Shown here: positions 35,663 to 44,550 of the stretch, piece by piece
Layout: every line of letters starts with the position of its first letter
Position numbering within the stretch: the first letter of the stretch is position 1
Source: Nevskia ramosa DSM 11499
GTDB lineage: Bacteria; Pseudomonadota; Gammaproteobacteria; Nevskiales; Nevskiaceae
DNA: 64,000 nt
NCBI RefSeq assembly: GCF_000420645.1
Contig: NZ_ATVI01000006.1
Location: forward strand, 496,001-560,000
Direction: 5' to 3'
Program-made: the position numbers and the translations under genes
The notes under the pieces: generated by a model
The model's database searches: none
Told to the model about the DNA's origin: nothing
Seen by the model: the letters and a program-made list of their open reading frames with translations, nothing else

Positions 35663-36366
35663 TGGCCAAGGACTACGCCAAGCCACGCAACCCGAACGAC
35701 AACCGCCAGCATCGCGGCGGTCCGGCCAGCCGCCGGCCGCCACCGCCTTCGCCGCGCGGCGGCAACGGTGCGCCGCAGATGCCGGGCTGGGTCTGGCTGA
35801 TCATCGGTCTGGCGATCGGCCTGGTGGTGGCCGCGTTCGCGTACATCGATCGTCCTTCGCACCAGACCGCGATCGGTTCAGCCGCAACGTCTGCCGCTGT
35901 GCCGAGCAAGGACACGAAGAAGACCGATACCGCCGCCGCGAAACCCGGCGAGCCGCGCAAGGAAGATCTGCCGGTTCCGGACAAGGTGCCGCCGCGCTAC
36001 ACCTTCTACAACGAGTTGCCGAAGATCGAAGTGACGATCCCGCGCGAGTACTCGCGGCCGCCGCCGGCCAACAGCAGCAAGCCGGCGCCGGTGCCACCGG
36101 CCGAGGTCAAGAAGGCGCTCGATGCGCCGGGCGCTTATCTGGTGCAGGTCGGCGCCTACAAGTCACGCGAGGAAGCCGACAAGCAACGGGCCAGCCTGGC
36201 GCTGATCGGCTACGAATCGCGCATCGAACAGGTGACGCTCGACGAGCGCGACACCCGATTCCGGGTGCGCGTCGGCCCACAGCCCGATCTGGCTGCGGCT
36301 CAGGCCGTGCTGGCCAAGCTCGAAGGCAGCAACATCAAGGGCTTTCTGGTCAAGATCAAGGACTGA
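35662..36366 (+). CDS. FtsN-like SPOR-domain cell-division protein
   Basis: 234 residues. A short basic, Pro-rich cytoplasmic tail, one transmembrane helix at 43-61 (WVWLIIGLAIGLVVAAFAY), a periplasmic Pro/Lys-rich linker containing PRYTFYNELPKIEV (a motif common in FtsN-type proteins of this group), and a C-terminal SPOR domain (about 155-232: AYLVQVGAYKSREEADKQRA, RFRVRVGPQPDLAAAQAVLAKL). SPOR domains bind denuded glycan strands at the septum. Likely a late divisome activator. Translationally linked to argS; a repeat element with a T-run follows. Confidence 0.87.
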   Translation: MAKDYAKPRNPNDNRQHRGGPASRRPPPPSPRGGNGAPQMPGWVWLIIGLAIGLVVAAFAYIDRPSHQTAIGSAATSAAVPSKDTKKTDTAAAKPGEPRKEDLPVPDKVPPRYTFYNELPKIEVTIPREYSRPPPANSSKPAPVPPAEVKKALDAPGAYLVQVGAYKSREEADKQRASLALIGYESRIEQVTLDERDTRFRVRVGPQPDLAAAQAVLAKLEGSNIKGFLVKIKD

Positions 36367-36387
36367 AGCGCCCCTTTCTCTGCTGCC

Positions 36388-36462
36388 ATTCCCGCGCAGG
36401 CGGGAATCCAGTTCTGATGCGGCACGCTACGGCTAAAACTGGATGCCCGCCTTCGCGGGCAT
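36388..36462. repeat. REP/BIME-like paired palindrome, copy 2, with terminator-like T-run
   Basis: Hairpin 1: ATTCCCGC (36388-36395)/GCGGGAAT (36400-36407). Hairpin 2: ATGCCCGC (36443-36450)/GCGGGCAT (36455-36462). Outer pair CCAGTT (36408-36413)/AACTGG (36437-36442). Same plan as 4051-4132. GACGGA and seven Ts follow, so it may also terminate the ftsN-like transcript. Confidence 0.85.
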
Positions 36463-36483
36463 GACGGATTTTTTTGGAGCGCT

Positions 36484-37239
36484 CTACCCCAGCCGCAGCC
36501 CGCCATCGACCGGCAGGATCACGCCGTTCAGATAGCTCGCTTCCGGCCCCAGGAGAAAGGCGACGGCGCGGGCGATTTCCGCAGGCTGACCCAGCCGGCC
36601 GGCCGGAATCTGCGCCAGCTCTTCGGCCTTCTGCGCAGCGCTCAGCACGGTCGATTCCGCCCACAGGATGTGGCCGGGCGCGACCCCGTTGACCCGGACA
36701 CGTGGCGCCAGTTCGACGGCCAGCGTTTCGGTCAATGACCACAGCGCCGCTTTCGCCGCGTTGTACGGCGCGAAGCCAGGCCGGGCATGCCGAGCCAGCG
36801 TATCGAGGATGTTGACCACCGCCGCGTGCTCGCCGAACAGCGGCAGGCAGGCCTGGATCAACAACAGCGGCGCCTTGAAGTTCGAGCTGATCAACTCGTC
36901 GAACAGCGCCGGCGTGATCGCACCGATCGGCGTACGCCGATAGCCCGAAGCATTGTTGACCAGCGCGTCGAGCCGGCCCCAGCGGGCATGGGCATCGACC
37001 GCGAGCTGGGCCACGGCGGCATCGTCGGCGAGATCGGCGGCCAGAACGGCCGCGCTATCCGCCCGTTGTGCGTTCAGCGCGCCGGCCAGAACGGCCGCTT
37101 CGGCGCGTGAACTGCGGCAATGGATGACCACGTTCATGCCGGCCGCGTGCACGCGCTCGACGATTGCCGCGCCAAGACGGCGCGCGCCGCCGGTGACCAG
37201 CGCCACGCCTGCCAGCGCTTCCTTGTCAGCGTTTTGCAT
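36484..37239 (-). CDS. Pteridine reductase-like SDR
   Basis: 251 residues from the ATG at 37239. A short-chain reductase with the TGGARRLGAAI cofactor loop, whose Arg after TGGA is typical of PTR1/FolM-type pteridine reductases, NNASGYRRTPIG, catalytic YNAAK, and the C-terminal VNGVAPGHILW and GVILPVDGGLRLG. Such enzymes reduce dihydrofolate, dihydromonapterin or biopterin with NADPH. Substrate here is inferred from the motifs only. Divergent from uppP, with 102 bases between starts. Confidence 0.85.
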   Translation of the reverse strand: MQNADKEALAGVALVTGGARRLGAAIVERVHAAGMNVVIHCRSSRAEAAVLAGALNAQRADSAAVLAADLADDAAVAQLAVDAHARWGRLDALVNNASGYRRTPIGAITPALFDELISSNFKAPLLLIQACLPLFGEHAAVVNILDTLARHARPGFAPYNAAKAALWSLTETLAVELAPRVRVNGVAPGHILWAESTVLSAAQKAEELAQIPAGRLGQPAEIARAVAFLLGPEASYLNGVILPVDGGLRLG

Positions 37240-37341
37240 GCTTCGTCCCGTATCCTGTGGCGCCGCAGACCGGCTGCTCGCCGGCCCTGCATTATCGACC
37301 ATCACTGCCGCCCAACTCTTTCAACTGCCCTCCGCGCCCCC

Positions 37342-38136
37342 GTGAACGATCTGCTGCAAGTCATCCTGCTCGGCATCATCGAAGGCATCACCGAATTCCT
37401 GCCGATTTCCTCGACCGGCCATCTGCTACTCGCCGAACAATTCGGCCTCGGTCATCGTTCGGATCTGTTCAACATCGTCATCCAGGCGGGCGCGATTCTC
37501 GCCGTCACGGTGATCTACTGGCGGCGCCTTTGGCAGCTGGCCACCGGGCTCGGCGATGCCGACAACCGCGCCTACATCGGCAAGCTGGCGGTCGCGTTCC
37601 TGATCACCGCGGTGCTGGGGCTGATGGTCAAGAAGCTCGGCTTTTCGCTGCCGGACGAGATCGGACCGATTGCCTGGGCGCTGCTGATCGGCGGCGTCTG
37701 GATGCTGGCAGCCGAATGGCAGGCCGGACGACGGCCGTCACAGAACCAGATCCTGTGGACGGTGGCGATCGTCGTCGGCGTGGCGCAAGTCGTCGCCGGC
37801 GTGTTTCCCGGCACCTCGCGTTCGGCAGCGACGATCTTCGCGGCGATGCTGGTCGGCGGCGCCAGCCGCGCCGCGGCCACCGAGTTCGCGTTCCTGGTCG
37901 GCATCCCGACCATGTACGCGGCCAGCGCCTACGAGCTGTACGGCGAGTTCAAGCACGGCGGCGAAGGTCACGAGGACTGGACGGCGGTGATCGTCGGCTT
38001 CGTGGTTTCAGCCGTGGTCGCCTTCATCGCCGTGACCTGGCTGCTCCGCTACATCCAGACCCACCGCTTCACGGTGTTCGCCTGGTATCGCATCGCGCTC
38101 GGTCTGGGCCTGCTCGGCTGGCTGGCAGTTCGCTAG
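37342..38136 (+). CDS. uppP: Undecaprenyl-diphosphatase (BacA family)
   Basis: 264 residues from a GTG at 37342; family proteins start just at this point, and the longer frame start lies in antisense sequence of the pteridine reductase. Integral membrane enzyme that dephosphorylates undecaprenyl pyrophosphate to recycle the cell-wall carrier lipid. Signature motifs: EGITEFLPISSTGHLLL (14-30) and VFPGTSRSAATIFAAML, containing the catalytic Glu, His and Arg. About eight membrane helices. Ends one base before the convergent gene at 38138. Confidence 0.96.
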   Translation: MNDLLQVILLGIIEGITEFLPISSTGHLLLAEQFGLGHRSDLFNIVIQAGAILAVTVIYWRRLWQLATGLGDADNRAYIGKLAVAFLITAVLGLMVKKLGFSLPDEIGPIAWALLIGGVWMLAAEWQAGRRPSQNQILWTVAIVVGVAQVVAGVFPGTSRSAATIFAAMLVGGASRAAATEFAFLVGIPTMYAASAYELYGEFKHGGEGHEDWTAVIVGFVVSAVVAFIAVTWLLRYIQTHRFTVFAWYRIALGLGLLGWLAVR

Positions 38137-38137
38137 C

Positions 38138-39034
38138 TCACGGGGGCAGCAATACGTTCAGCAGCGGCGAGTGGCTGCCCTCGCCGGAGATGAACACCGA
38201 GCGGCCATCGGCGGCGATCGCGCCGGCCTCGGCCTGGTACAGCATCGGGGCGTCGAGCACTTCGGGCGCGGTGGCGAAGGTTTCCAGCCAGCTCTGTTGC
38301 GCACGACGCCGCCAGCGCAGCGTGTCCTTGTAGGTGACGACGATTGCGGTGCCGCCGTCGCGAGAAATATCCAGCGCCGTCGGCTGGCCGAAGAAGATGC
38401 TGCGGCCTGGATAGCTGACCAGATCGGTCATCGTCGGCCCTGGAATGCTGTGTACCTCGCCGAGCCGCTCGGCGACAGCGATGCCAACCGGCGGTTTGCG
38501 CTTCGGCAGCGGCAGGCGATACAGATACTTCGGCTGGCCACGCTTGCTGAGCAGGATGATGCTGCCATCGGTGGGATCGACGGCCACCGCTTCGCAGTCG
38601 CGCGGGCCGTTGTCATAGCGGAAATCGAGCTGCCAGAGCAGCTTCGCCTTGCCGACGCGGCCCGGATCGCTGACCGCGTACAAGGTCACCGACTTGCGCT
38701 TTTCCTGGTTGTCGCCGGTGTCGGCGATGAGCAGCGCCGGCTTTCCCTGCCAGTCGAACGCGGCGATGTCTTCCCAGTCGATCGCCTGAACACCGGCGAT
38801 GTGGACGCTGCCGAGATCTTCGCCGTGGATGCCGATGCGGTACAGGTCCGGGCCAGCGCCGCTGTCGTTGTGGCCCCAGAGCAGGTCGGGATCGGCATGG
38901 GAAACCGCGAGGCCGCTGAGTTCATCGAGCGCCGGGCTGGCGACCCGCGGCGCGTCCGGCTGCGACAGCAGCACGCAGGAATTCAGCATCAAGCTCAGAC
39001 CGAGCACCAGCCTCGGCAACGCAGAAACAGTCAT
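38138..39034 (-). CDS. Exported beta-propeller-like protein, putative lipoprotein
   Basis: 298 residues from the ATG at 39034 (another start at 39043 adds three). The signal region ends L-N-S-C (Cys20), an atypical lipobox with Asn at -2, so lipidation is uncertain. The mature part reads as propeller blades: LDELSGLAVSHADPDLLWGHNDSG, DIAAFDWQGKPALLIADTGDN, RDCEAVAVDPTDGSIILLSKR, AEAGAIAADGRSVFISGE. The pattern resembles secreted SdiA-regulated/phytase-like esterase propellers that often bind calcium. Function unknown. A hairpin with a T-run on this strand lies about 80 bases upstream. Confidence 0.72.
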   Translation of the reverse strand: MTVSALPRLVLGLSLMLNSCVLLSQPDAPRVASPALDELSGLAVSHADPDLLWGHNDSGAGPDLYRIGIHGEDLGSVHIAGVQAIDWEDIAAFDWQGKPALLIADTGDNQEKRKSVTLYAVSDPGRVGKAKLLWQLDFRYDNGPRDCEAVAVDPTDGSIILLSKRGQPKYLYRLPLPKRKPPVGIAVAERLGEVHSIPGPTMTDLVSYPGRSIFFGQPTALDISRDGGTAIVVTYKDTLRWRRRAQQSWLETFATAPEVLDAPMLYQAEAGAIAADGRSVFISGEGSHSPLLNVLLPP

Positions 39035-39109
39035 CGGCAACACAGGTGGCAGCGGGTGAACGGCATCATAGCGGCCGCGGGATGAAGCTCTTGCGAAGTC
39101 GTCACCAAC

Positions 39110-39132
39110 AAAAAGCCCGGCCGGAGCCGGGC
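39110..39132 (-). terminator. Intrinsic-terminator-like hairpin on the minus strand in an upstream region
   Basis: Stem GCCCGGC (39115-39121)/GCCGGGC (39126-39132), loop CGGA; on the minus strand TTTTT follows. It lies about 80 bases before the propeller gene start and has no recognised minus-strand gene ahead of it. It could end a small RNA or act as an attenuator in the leader of the propeller gene. Confidence 0.6.
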
Positions 39133-39230
39133 GAAGTCGAGAAGAGACGGAACAGAATTAGCAATAGGCTTGCCAACTTCGGCTGCCGGGCCATCGTGCC
39201 GGCGATAACCTGATCCTGGAGACTGCAACG

Positions 39231-39917
39231 ATGCGCGTTCACTGGCTACAACATGCTGATTTCGAAGGGCTGGGCAGCATGGAAGCCTGGCTGACGGCGC
39301 GCGGCCACACGGTCAGCGGCACTCGCTTGCAGCGTGGCGAAACCCTGCCCGAACTGGCGGCTTTCGACGTGCTGATCGTCATGGGCGGGCCGATGAATAT
39401 CGATCAGCACGCGCTTTATCCCTGGCTGCGCACCGAAAAGGCGCTGATCCGCGCCGCGATTGAGCAAGGCCGGCGGGTGCTGGGCATCTGCCTGGGCGCG
39501 CAGTTGATCGCCGATGTGCTGGGTGGCCCGGTGACCCGCAATGCGGAGCTCGAAATCGGCTGGTTTCCGCTGCAGCTGACTGCGGAAGGACGCGCGCATC
39601 CGCTGCTGGTCGACCTGCCGGCGGAATTCACCAGCTTCCATTGGCATGGCGACACTTACGCGCTGCCGGCCGGCGCGACACGGCTGATCGAAAGCGCGGC
39701 CTGCGCACAGCAGGCGTTCGCCTGGGGCGGCTGCCGCGTGCTCGGCCTGCAGTTCCATCCGGAAGTCCGGCTGAACGACGCCGTCGAATGGTTTCGGCAC
39801 GAATCGGTGACGCCATCCCGCTATGTGCAGACGGCGGACGAGATTCTCGCCAACCAAGCCGCGTTCACAGCGAACACACGTTGGACCGACGCAATCCTCG
39901 ACCGCTTTCTGGCCTAG
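39231..39917 (+). CDS. Class I glutamine amidotransferase (GMP synthase-like)
   Basis: 228 residues; GGAG lies about 9 bases before the ATG. The glutaminase triad is complete: nucleophile in GICLGAQLIADVLGG, and the His and Glu in LGLQFHPEVR. FDVLIVMGGPMNIDQH and FTSFHWHGDTYALP are typical of stand-alone GuaA-type amidotransferases. The ammonia acceptor is unknown because no synthase domain is fused or adjacent; relatives act on gamma-glutamyl compounds or polyamines. Cytoplasmic. Followed by a long hairpin shared with the convergent hemP gene. Confidence 0.88.
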   Translation: MRVHWLQHADFEGLGSMEAWLTARGHTVSGTRLQRGETLPELAAFDVLIVMGGPMNIDQHALYPWLRTEKALIRAAIEQGRRVLGICLGAQLIADVLGGPVTRNAELEIGWFPLQLTAEGRAHPLLVDLPAEFTSFHWHGDTYALPAGATRLIESAACAQQAFAWGGCRVLGLQFHPEVRLNDAVEWFRHESVTPSRYVQTADEILANQAAFTANTRWTDAILDRFLA

Positions 39918-39950
39918 GGCCTGCGCCGGCATTCAATGCCGGCGCAGGCC
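39918..39950. terminator. Long perfect hairpin between convergent genes
   Basis: Sixteen-base arms at 39918-39933 (GGCCTGCGCCGGCATT) and 39935-39950 are exactly complementary around a single C. No T-run on either side. It probably limits read-through between the amidotransferase gene and hemP. Confidence 0.7.
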
Positions 39951-39955
39951 AAGCG

Positions 39956-40192
39956 TCACTTGGTCAGCAGCAGCTTCCCGGCGCGGGTGACCTGCAGGCA
40001 GTAGCGTTCGCCGTGATGGACGATCACCAGCCGCCGCGTACGCCCGAACAGGCGGTCGCTGTGGAGTTCGGTTTCGACCCCTGCTTCGCCAGACACGGCG
40101 CTTGCGGGCATCGAGACTTTCGCCTGGACTTCCATGGGCTGCCGGCTGGCGGCGGACATCGAGCGGGGTGCAGACAGGACAGGTTCGATCAT
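39956..40192 (-). CDS. hemP: Hemin uptake protein HemP
   Basis: 78 residues. The conserved C-terminal block (RRLVIVHHGERYCLQVTRAGKLLLTK in sequence order: RLVIVHHGERYCLQV then TRAGKLLLTK) is the HemP/HmuP domain. HemP is needed for heme uptake or for expression of heme receptors in several Proteobacteria. AAGGAG sits about 7 bases before the ATG. A Fur box lies 17-35 bases upstream of the start, which fits iron control. The N-terminal ~50 residues are variable and unstructured. No heme receptor or TonB is adjacent in this window. Confidence 0.9.
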   Translation of the reverse strand: MIEPVLSAPRSMSAASRQPMEVQAKVSMPASAVSGEAGVETELHSDRLFGRTRRLVIVHHGERYCLQVTRAGKLLLTK

Positions 40193-40208
40193 CGTTCGTC
40201 TCCTTGTT

Positions 40209-40227
40209 GAGAACGATTATCATTCTG
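40209..40227 (-). promoter_or_regulatory. Fur box of hemP
   Basis: GAGAACGATTATCATTCTG matches the 19-bp Fur consensus at 14 positions. Immediately upstream of the hemP Shine-Dalgarno site, so repression by iron-loaded Fur is expected. Confidence 0.82.
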
Positions 40228-40282
40228 TAATCGCAATTCGGCAAGCCCTATTTCGACCCAAACAAATAAATGGGCATATTTC

Positions 40283-40852
40283 TCAGAAAGCCGCGCTCAG
40301 CAACGCCGCGATGCCGAGCGCTGCGAACAGGCCAGCCGCGATGAAGCGGATCAGCTTGAACGACAGCTTCTGGGTCAGCCTTTCGGCAAGCAGCACGGCC
40401 GGCGCGTCGGCGATCATCATGCCGAGCGTCGTGCCGCAGACCACGGCCAGCAAGGAGTCGAAACGCGCCGCCAGTGCCACGGTCGCCAGCTGGGTCTTGT
40501 CGCCGATCTCGGCCAGGAAGAACGCGACGAAGGTCAGCAGGAACACGCCGTAGCGACCGACCGGTTTCGGCGCTTCGTCTTCGAGCTTGTCCGGCACCAG
40601 CGCCCAGGCGGCAATCGCGAGGAAGGTGACGCCGACCAGCCAGCGCAAGGTGTCCGGCGTGAACTGGCCGCGTATCCAGGCGCCGAAGAAACCGGCGACG
40701 CCGTGGTTGGCGATGGTCGCAGCGAGGATGCCGAGAAGGATAGGCACCGGCTTGCGGAACCGGCAGGCGAGCAGCAGCGCGAGCAGCTGGGTCTTGTCGC
40801 CGATCTCGCCGACGGCGACGACCAGCGTGGAAATACCGAAGGCTTCAAACAT
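40283..40852 (-). CDS. GDT1/TMEM165-family manganese exporter
   Basis: 189 residues, six membrane helices in two inverted halves. Each half has the family motif E-x-G-D-K-T: EIGDKT at 16-21 and EIGDKT at 115-120, which form the cation site. The family (formerly UPF0016) exports Mn2+ in bacteria (MneA) and moves Mn2+/Ca2+ in eukaryotes. The yybP-ykoY riboswitch in its leader strongly supports manganese as substrate and as inducer. Monocistronic; no other Mn gene is nearby. Confidence 0.93.
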   Translation of the reverse strand: MFEAFGISTLVVAVGEIGDKTQLLALLLACRFRKPVPILLGILAATIANHGVAGFFGAWIRGQFTPDTLRWLVGVTFLAIAAWALVPDKLEDEAPKPVGRYGVFLLTFVAFFLAEIGDKTQLATVALAARFDSLLAVVCGTTLGMMIADAPAVLLAERLTQKLSFKLIRFIAAGLFAALGIAALLSAAF

Positions 40853-41065
40853 TTAGGAACTCTCGGGGCCGGGCGATCGTGGACGATTGACACGCGACCA
40901 TGCCCGACCCGGGAGTGGCTGCGCGTCAAAGGTCTCGCCTGATGCGGGAAAGGCTTCCCGATCTGGATGCGCCACGATCTTGCGATCGATTGTGTTGACG
41001 CATCCCCCGATCAACGCCTGCCAGTACATCGGTCAGCGCGCCGGGTGACTACTCCCCAATGAGCC
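40853..41065 (-). promoter_or_regulatory. yybP-ykoY manganese riboswitch
   Basis: Read on the minus strand, the leader opens with GGGGAGTAG (41057-41049), holds ATGCGTCAACAC in the middle and closes with CAGGCGAGACCTTTGAC near 40925, the two conserved ends of the yybP-ykoY aptamer. After it, GGGTCGGGC and GCCCGGCCC can pair into a hairpin close to the start codon, a plausible expression platform that masks translation without Mn2+. Upstream of a GDT1-type Mn exporter, its usual partner. Confidence 0.9.
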
Positions 41066-41073
41066 TGCGAAGT

Positions 41074-42018
41074 CTACCCGGATGACGCCACGAGCGGAAC
41101 CCAGTCCTTGACCAAGGTCCTGTCGATGACCGCGTCCTTGTCCGTCCACAGGTCGTTGACCCAAGCCTGAAAACGCTCGCGGAAGGCTTCGTCATCCTGA
41201 TAGTTGCCACCGAGCAGTTCGGCCGGCAGCGGCTTCACGTCGACCTGCACATAGGCCGCGTTCTGCTCGCCGCACAGCCAGCTCCACAGCTTGCTGCGGG
41301 TGTTGCCGGTGGGCAGGTAGACGATGGTCACGTCGATCAGCCCGGCGAATTGCTCGCCCATCGCGTTCAGGGTGAAGCTGAAGCCGCCGGATTTCGGCCG
41401 CAGCAGATGCCGGTACGGCGAACCCTTGGCCTGGGCTTTCTCCGGCGTGTAGCGCGTGCCTTCGACAAAATTGACCACGGCGATCGGTCGGCGCTTGAAC
41501 TTCTCGCAGAAGCCGCGCGTGGTTTCCAGATCCTGATTGCGCAGATCGGGATTCTTCGCGATCGCCGCCGCCGAATTGCGCTTCATGAACGGCATGTCCA
41601 GCGCCCAGCAGACGAAGCCGACCAGCGGAATCCAGATCAGCTCACGCTTCAGAAAGAAGCGCGGGAACGGCGTGCGCCCGTACATGACGTCGAACAGGAT
41701 CAGGATGTCGGCCCAGCTCTGGTGATTGCAGACGATCATCCAGCTCCGCGATGGGTCCAGCGCACCATTGACCTGCAGGTTCTCGCGCCGACCATGCAGC
41801 AGCTGGAACACCTGCTGATTGCCACCCACCCAGCCGTAGCCGGCGCACCAGGCGATCCAGCGATCGAGCTGGCGGGTCAGCGCCGGCAGCGGCACCAGCA
41901 GCTTGACGATCGCCGCTGGCAGGATCAGCAGGCCGGCCCAGAACATCAGCACGACGAACATCCCGGCGAAGGTCAGCACGCCGATCGCCTGCGGCGGTAG
42001 CCAGCGCTTCAGGCCCAT
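41074..42018 (-). CDS. Membrane acyltransferase, YihG/PlsC-like
   Basis: 314 residues from the ATG at 42018; the longer frame has an unconserved extension. One or two N-terminal membrane helices (about 10-45). PlsC-type acyltransferase motifs: block I NHQSWADILIL (the H-x4-D catalytic pair), LIWIPLVGFVCWALDMPFMKR, block III VNFVEGTRYTPEKA, and VTIVYLP. It resembles YihG/LCLAT1-type 1-acylglycerol-3-phosphate acyltransferases of phospholipid biosynthesis, at the inner membrane. Lies 46 bases beyond the small secreted gene in the same direction. Confidence 0.88.
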   Translation of the reverse strand: MGLKRWLPPQAIGVLTFAGMFVVLMFWAGLLILPAAIVKLLVPLPALTRQLDRWIAWCAGYGWVGGNQQVFQLLHGRRENLQVNGALDPSRSWMIVCNHQSWADILILFDVMYGRTPFPRFFLKRELIWIPLVGFVCWALDMPFMKRNSAAAIAKNPDLRNQDLETTRGFCEKFKRRPIAVVNFVEGTRYTPEKAQAKGSPYRHLLRPKSGGFSFTLNAMGEQFAGLIDVTIVYLPTGNTRSKLWSWLCGEQNAAYVQVDVKPLPAELLGGNYQDDEAFRERFQAWVNDLWTDKDAVIDRTLVKDWVPLVASSG

Positions 42019-42064
42019 ATCGCGATGATCTCGAAGCTTCGCGCAATGTCGACCCGATCGAAAG

Positions 42065-42405
42065 TCAATCTCGCCACGCCGCAGTCTTGAGCCATTGGCA
42101 GAACTCCGTTTGATACTTTCTGCGGACCTGATCGTCAGACGAAGCGGCAAAGCTGCGCAAAAGATATCCGCGCAACCTGATTTCAGAGTTAGCCAATCCG
42201 AATCGATAGGTCACGCCAGACGTTTCCTTGTGCTGTTCTATGAAGGCCAGCGCCTTGACGGCAGCCGCGTAGGTCAATTGATCTTCCGTGACCTGGTAGT
42301 CGGGTACGACGGCGCTTTTCAATCCGGGACACAACAGCCCAGGGCTTCCATGCGCCGCGAAGCTTGCGCACACCAGCAACGCCAGCGGTGATCTCACATT
42401 CCGGA

Positions 42406-42409
<4 letters not shown>
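42065..42409 (-). CDS. Small secreted protein of unknown function
   Basis: 114 residues if started at the TTG at 42409, which overlaps the hemE stop; a GTG at 42397 is an alternative. An N-terminal hydrophobic stretch ([16 protein letters not shown]) is a likely signal peptide. The mature domain is about 90 residues, with two cysteines (LLCPGLKS near the start, EFCQWLKTA near the end) that could pair. Helical sequence such as [17 protein letters not shown] dominates. A modest shift toward A/T third positions relative to hemE. No family recognised. Real on the basis of the export signal and coupling, but less certain than its neighbours. Confidence 0.6.
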
Positions 42410-43493
<1,084 letters not shown>

Positions 43494-43497
<4 letters not shown>

Positions 43498-44228
43498 GGT
43501 GCGAGCGCGCTGAGGATTTCGGATTGGATGGCCAGCGCCGCAGCGCGGGGGTCTGCTGCATCACGGATCGGACGGCCGACGACGAGGTAATCCGCGCCGG
43601 CTTTCAGCGCGCGAGTCGGCGTCATCACCCGCTTCTGATCGCCGCTACCGCCAGAAATTACGTCGTTGTCGACCGGACGGATGCCCGGCGTCACGCAGAT
43701 CAGTTCGTGCGGAGCTTCGCGCCGCAGCTTCTCGACTTCAAGGCCCGACGACACCACGCCGTCGCAGCCGGCCGCGAGCGCGCGGCGGGCTCTGGAGAGC
43801 ACCAGCGCGTCGACATCGCAGGCAAAGCCGAGATCGTCGAGATCGCCGCGATCGAGGCTGGTCAGCGCGGTCACGGCCAGCACCTTCAGGCCGTTCGACT
43901 TGGCCTTCGCGGCGGCCTGCATGATCGCCTGGTTGCCGTGGATGGTGCAGAACTGCGCGCCCTGCTCGCTCAAGCGAGCCACCGCGCGAGCCACGGTTTC
44001 GGGAATGTCGAAGAACTTCAGATCGACGAACACCTTCTTGTCCTGCTTGCGCAGCCAGGTCAGCAATTCGAAGAAGCCGGGCGCCATGCACAGCTCCATG
44101 CCGATCTTGTAGAACGTGGCGGCATCGCCGATGCGCTCGACCAGCGCGCGGGCGTCCGCGGCTTCGGGGACATCGAGAGCGACGATCAGGCGGTCGCGGG
44201 GATCAATGTTGCTGCGGGTTTCGCTCAA
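43494..44228 (-). CDS. pyrF: Orotidine 5'-phosphate decarboxylase
   Basis: Makes UMP from OMP, the last step of de novo pyrimidine synthesis. 244 residues from a TTG start at 44228, five bases after the ccdB stop; no ATG or GTG precedes the conserved LIVALDVP, so TTG is the likely start. Core motifs: [17 protein letters not shown], the catalytic [34 protein letters not shown], and VVGRPI. No promoter space exists before it, so it must be transcribed with ccdAB or from within that module. Confidence 0.96.
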
Positions 44229-44232
44229 AGTT

Positions 44233-44544
44233 TCAGATTCCGAAAAAAATGACGTCGATCGCGGCCATCAGCGCTTCGCGATCGGATTTGATCGAGCCAA
44301 CCTTGCGGCCCAGCACGGTCCGCGGCAACGACACCAGTTCGCCGATGCGCAAGACCAGTTCGTCGTCTCCGAAGCGGATCACCGGGTTCAGGTGATGGAC
44401 GATCGGGCCAGCATCGGCGCGGCGCACCAACGGGGCGACGAGGGCCGTGTCGAGCCCGGACACCAGATCAGACTGCAACTCGACCAGATAGGGCGCGTAA
44501 TCGGCATCGGCCGCAGGCACTGCATGAACGTCGAACTGGGCCAC
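44233..44544 (-). CDS. ccdB: CcdB-type toxin with altered gyrase-contact residue
   Basis: 103 residues from a GTG start, six bases after ccdA. CcdB poisons DNA gyrase. The fold order matches: a QFDVHAV start, YLVELQSDLVS, a proline-rich LVAPLVRR..PIVHHLNPVIRF section, and VSLPRTVLGRKVGSI. The C-terminal tripeptide that contacts GyrA in F-plasmid CcdB is W-G-I; here it is F101-G-I, a conservative aromatic swap, so toxicity is uncertain but not excluded. No truncation. Paired with the antitoxin gene upstream. Confidence 0.85.
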   Translation of the reverse strand: MAQFDVHAVPAADADYAPYLVELQSDLVSGLDTALVAPLVRRADAGPIVHHLNPVIRFGDDELVLRIGELVSLPRTVLGRKVGSIKSDREALMAAIDVIFFGI

Positions 44545-44550
44545 GAGGCG

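Noticed and set aside
39031-39228. 65-residue minus-strand frame spanning the hairpin at 39110
   Set aside because: No ribosome site or motif, and it runs through the terminator-like hairpin; non-coding is more likely.
44233-44544. ccdB as a pseudogene
   Set aside because: Full length, no stop or frameshift; a single conservative Trp-to-Phe change is not enough.
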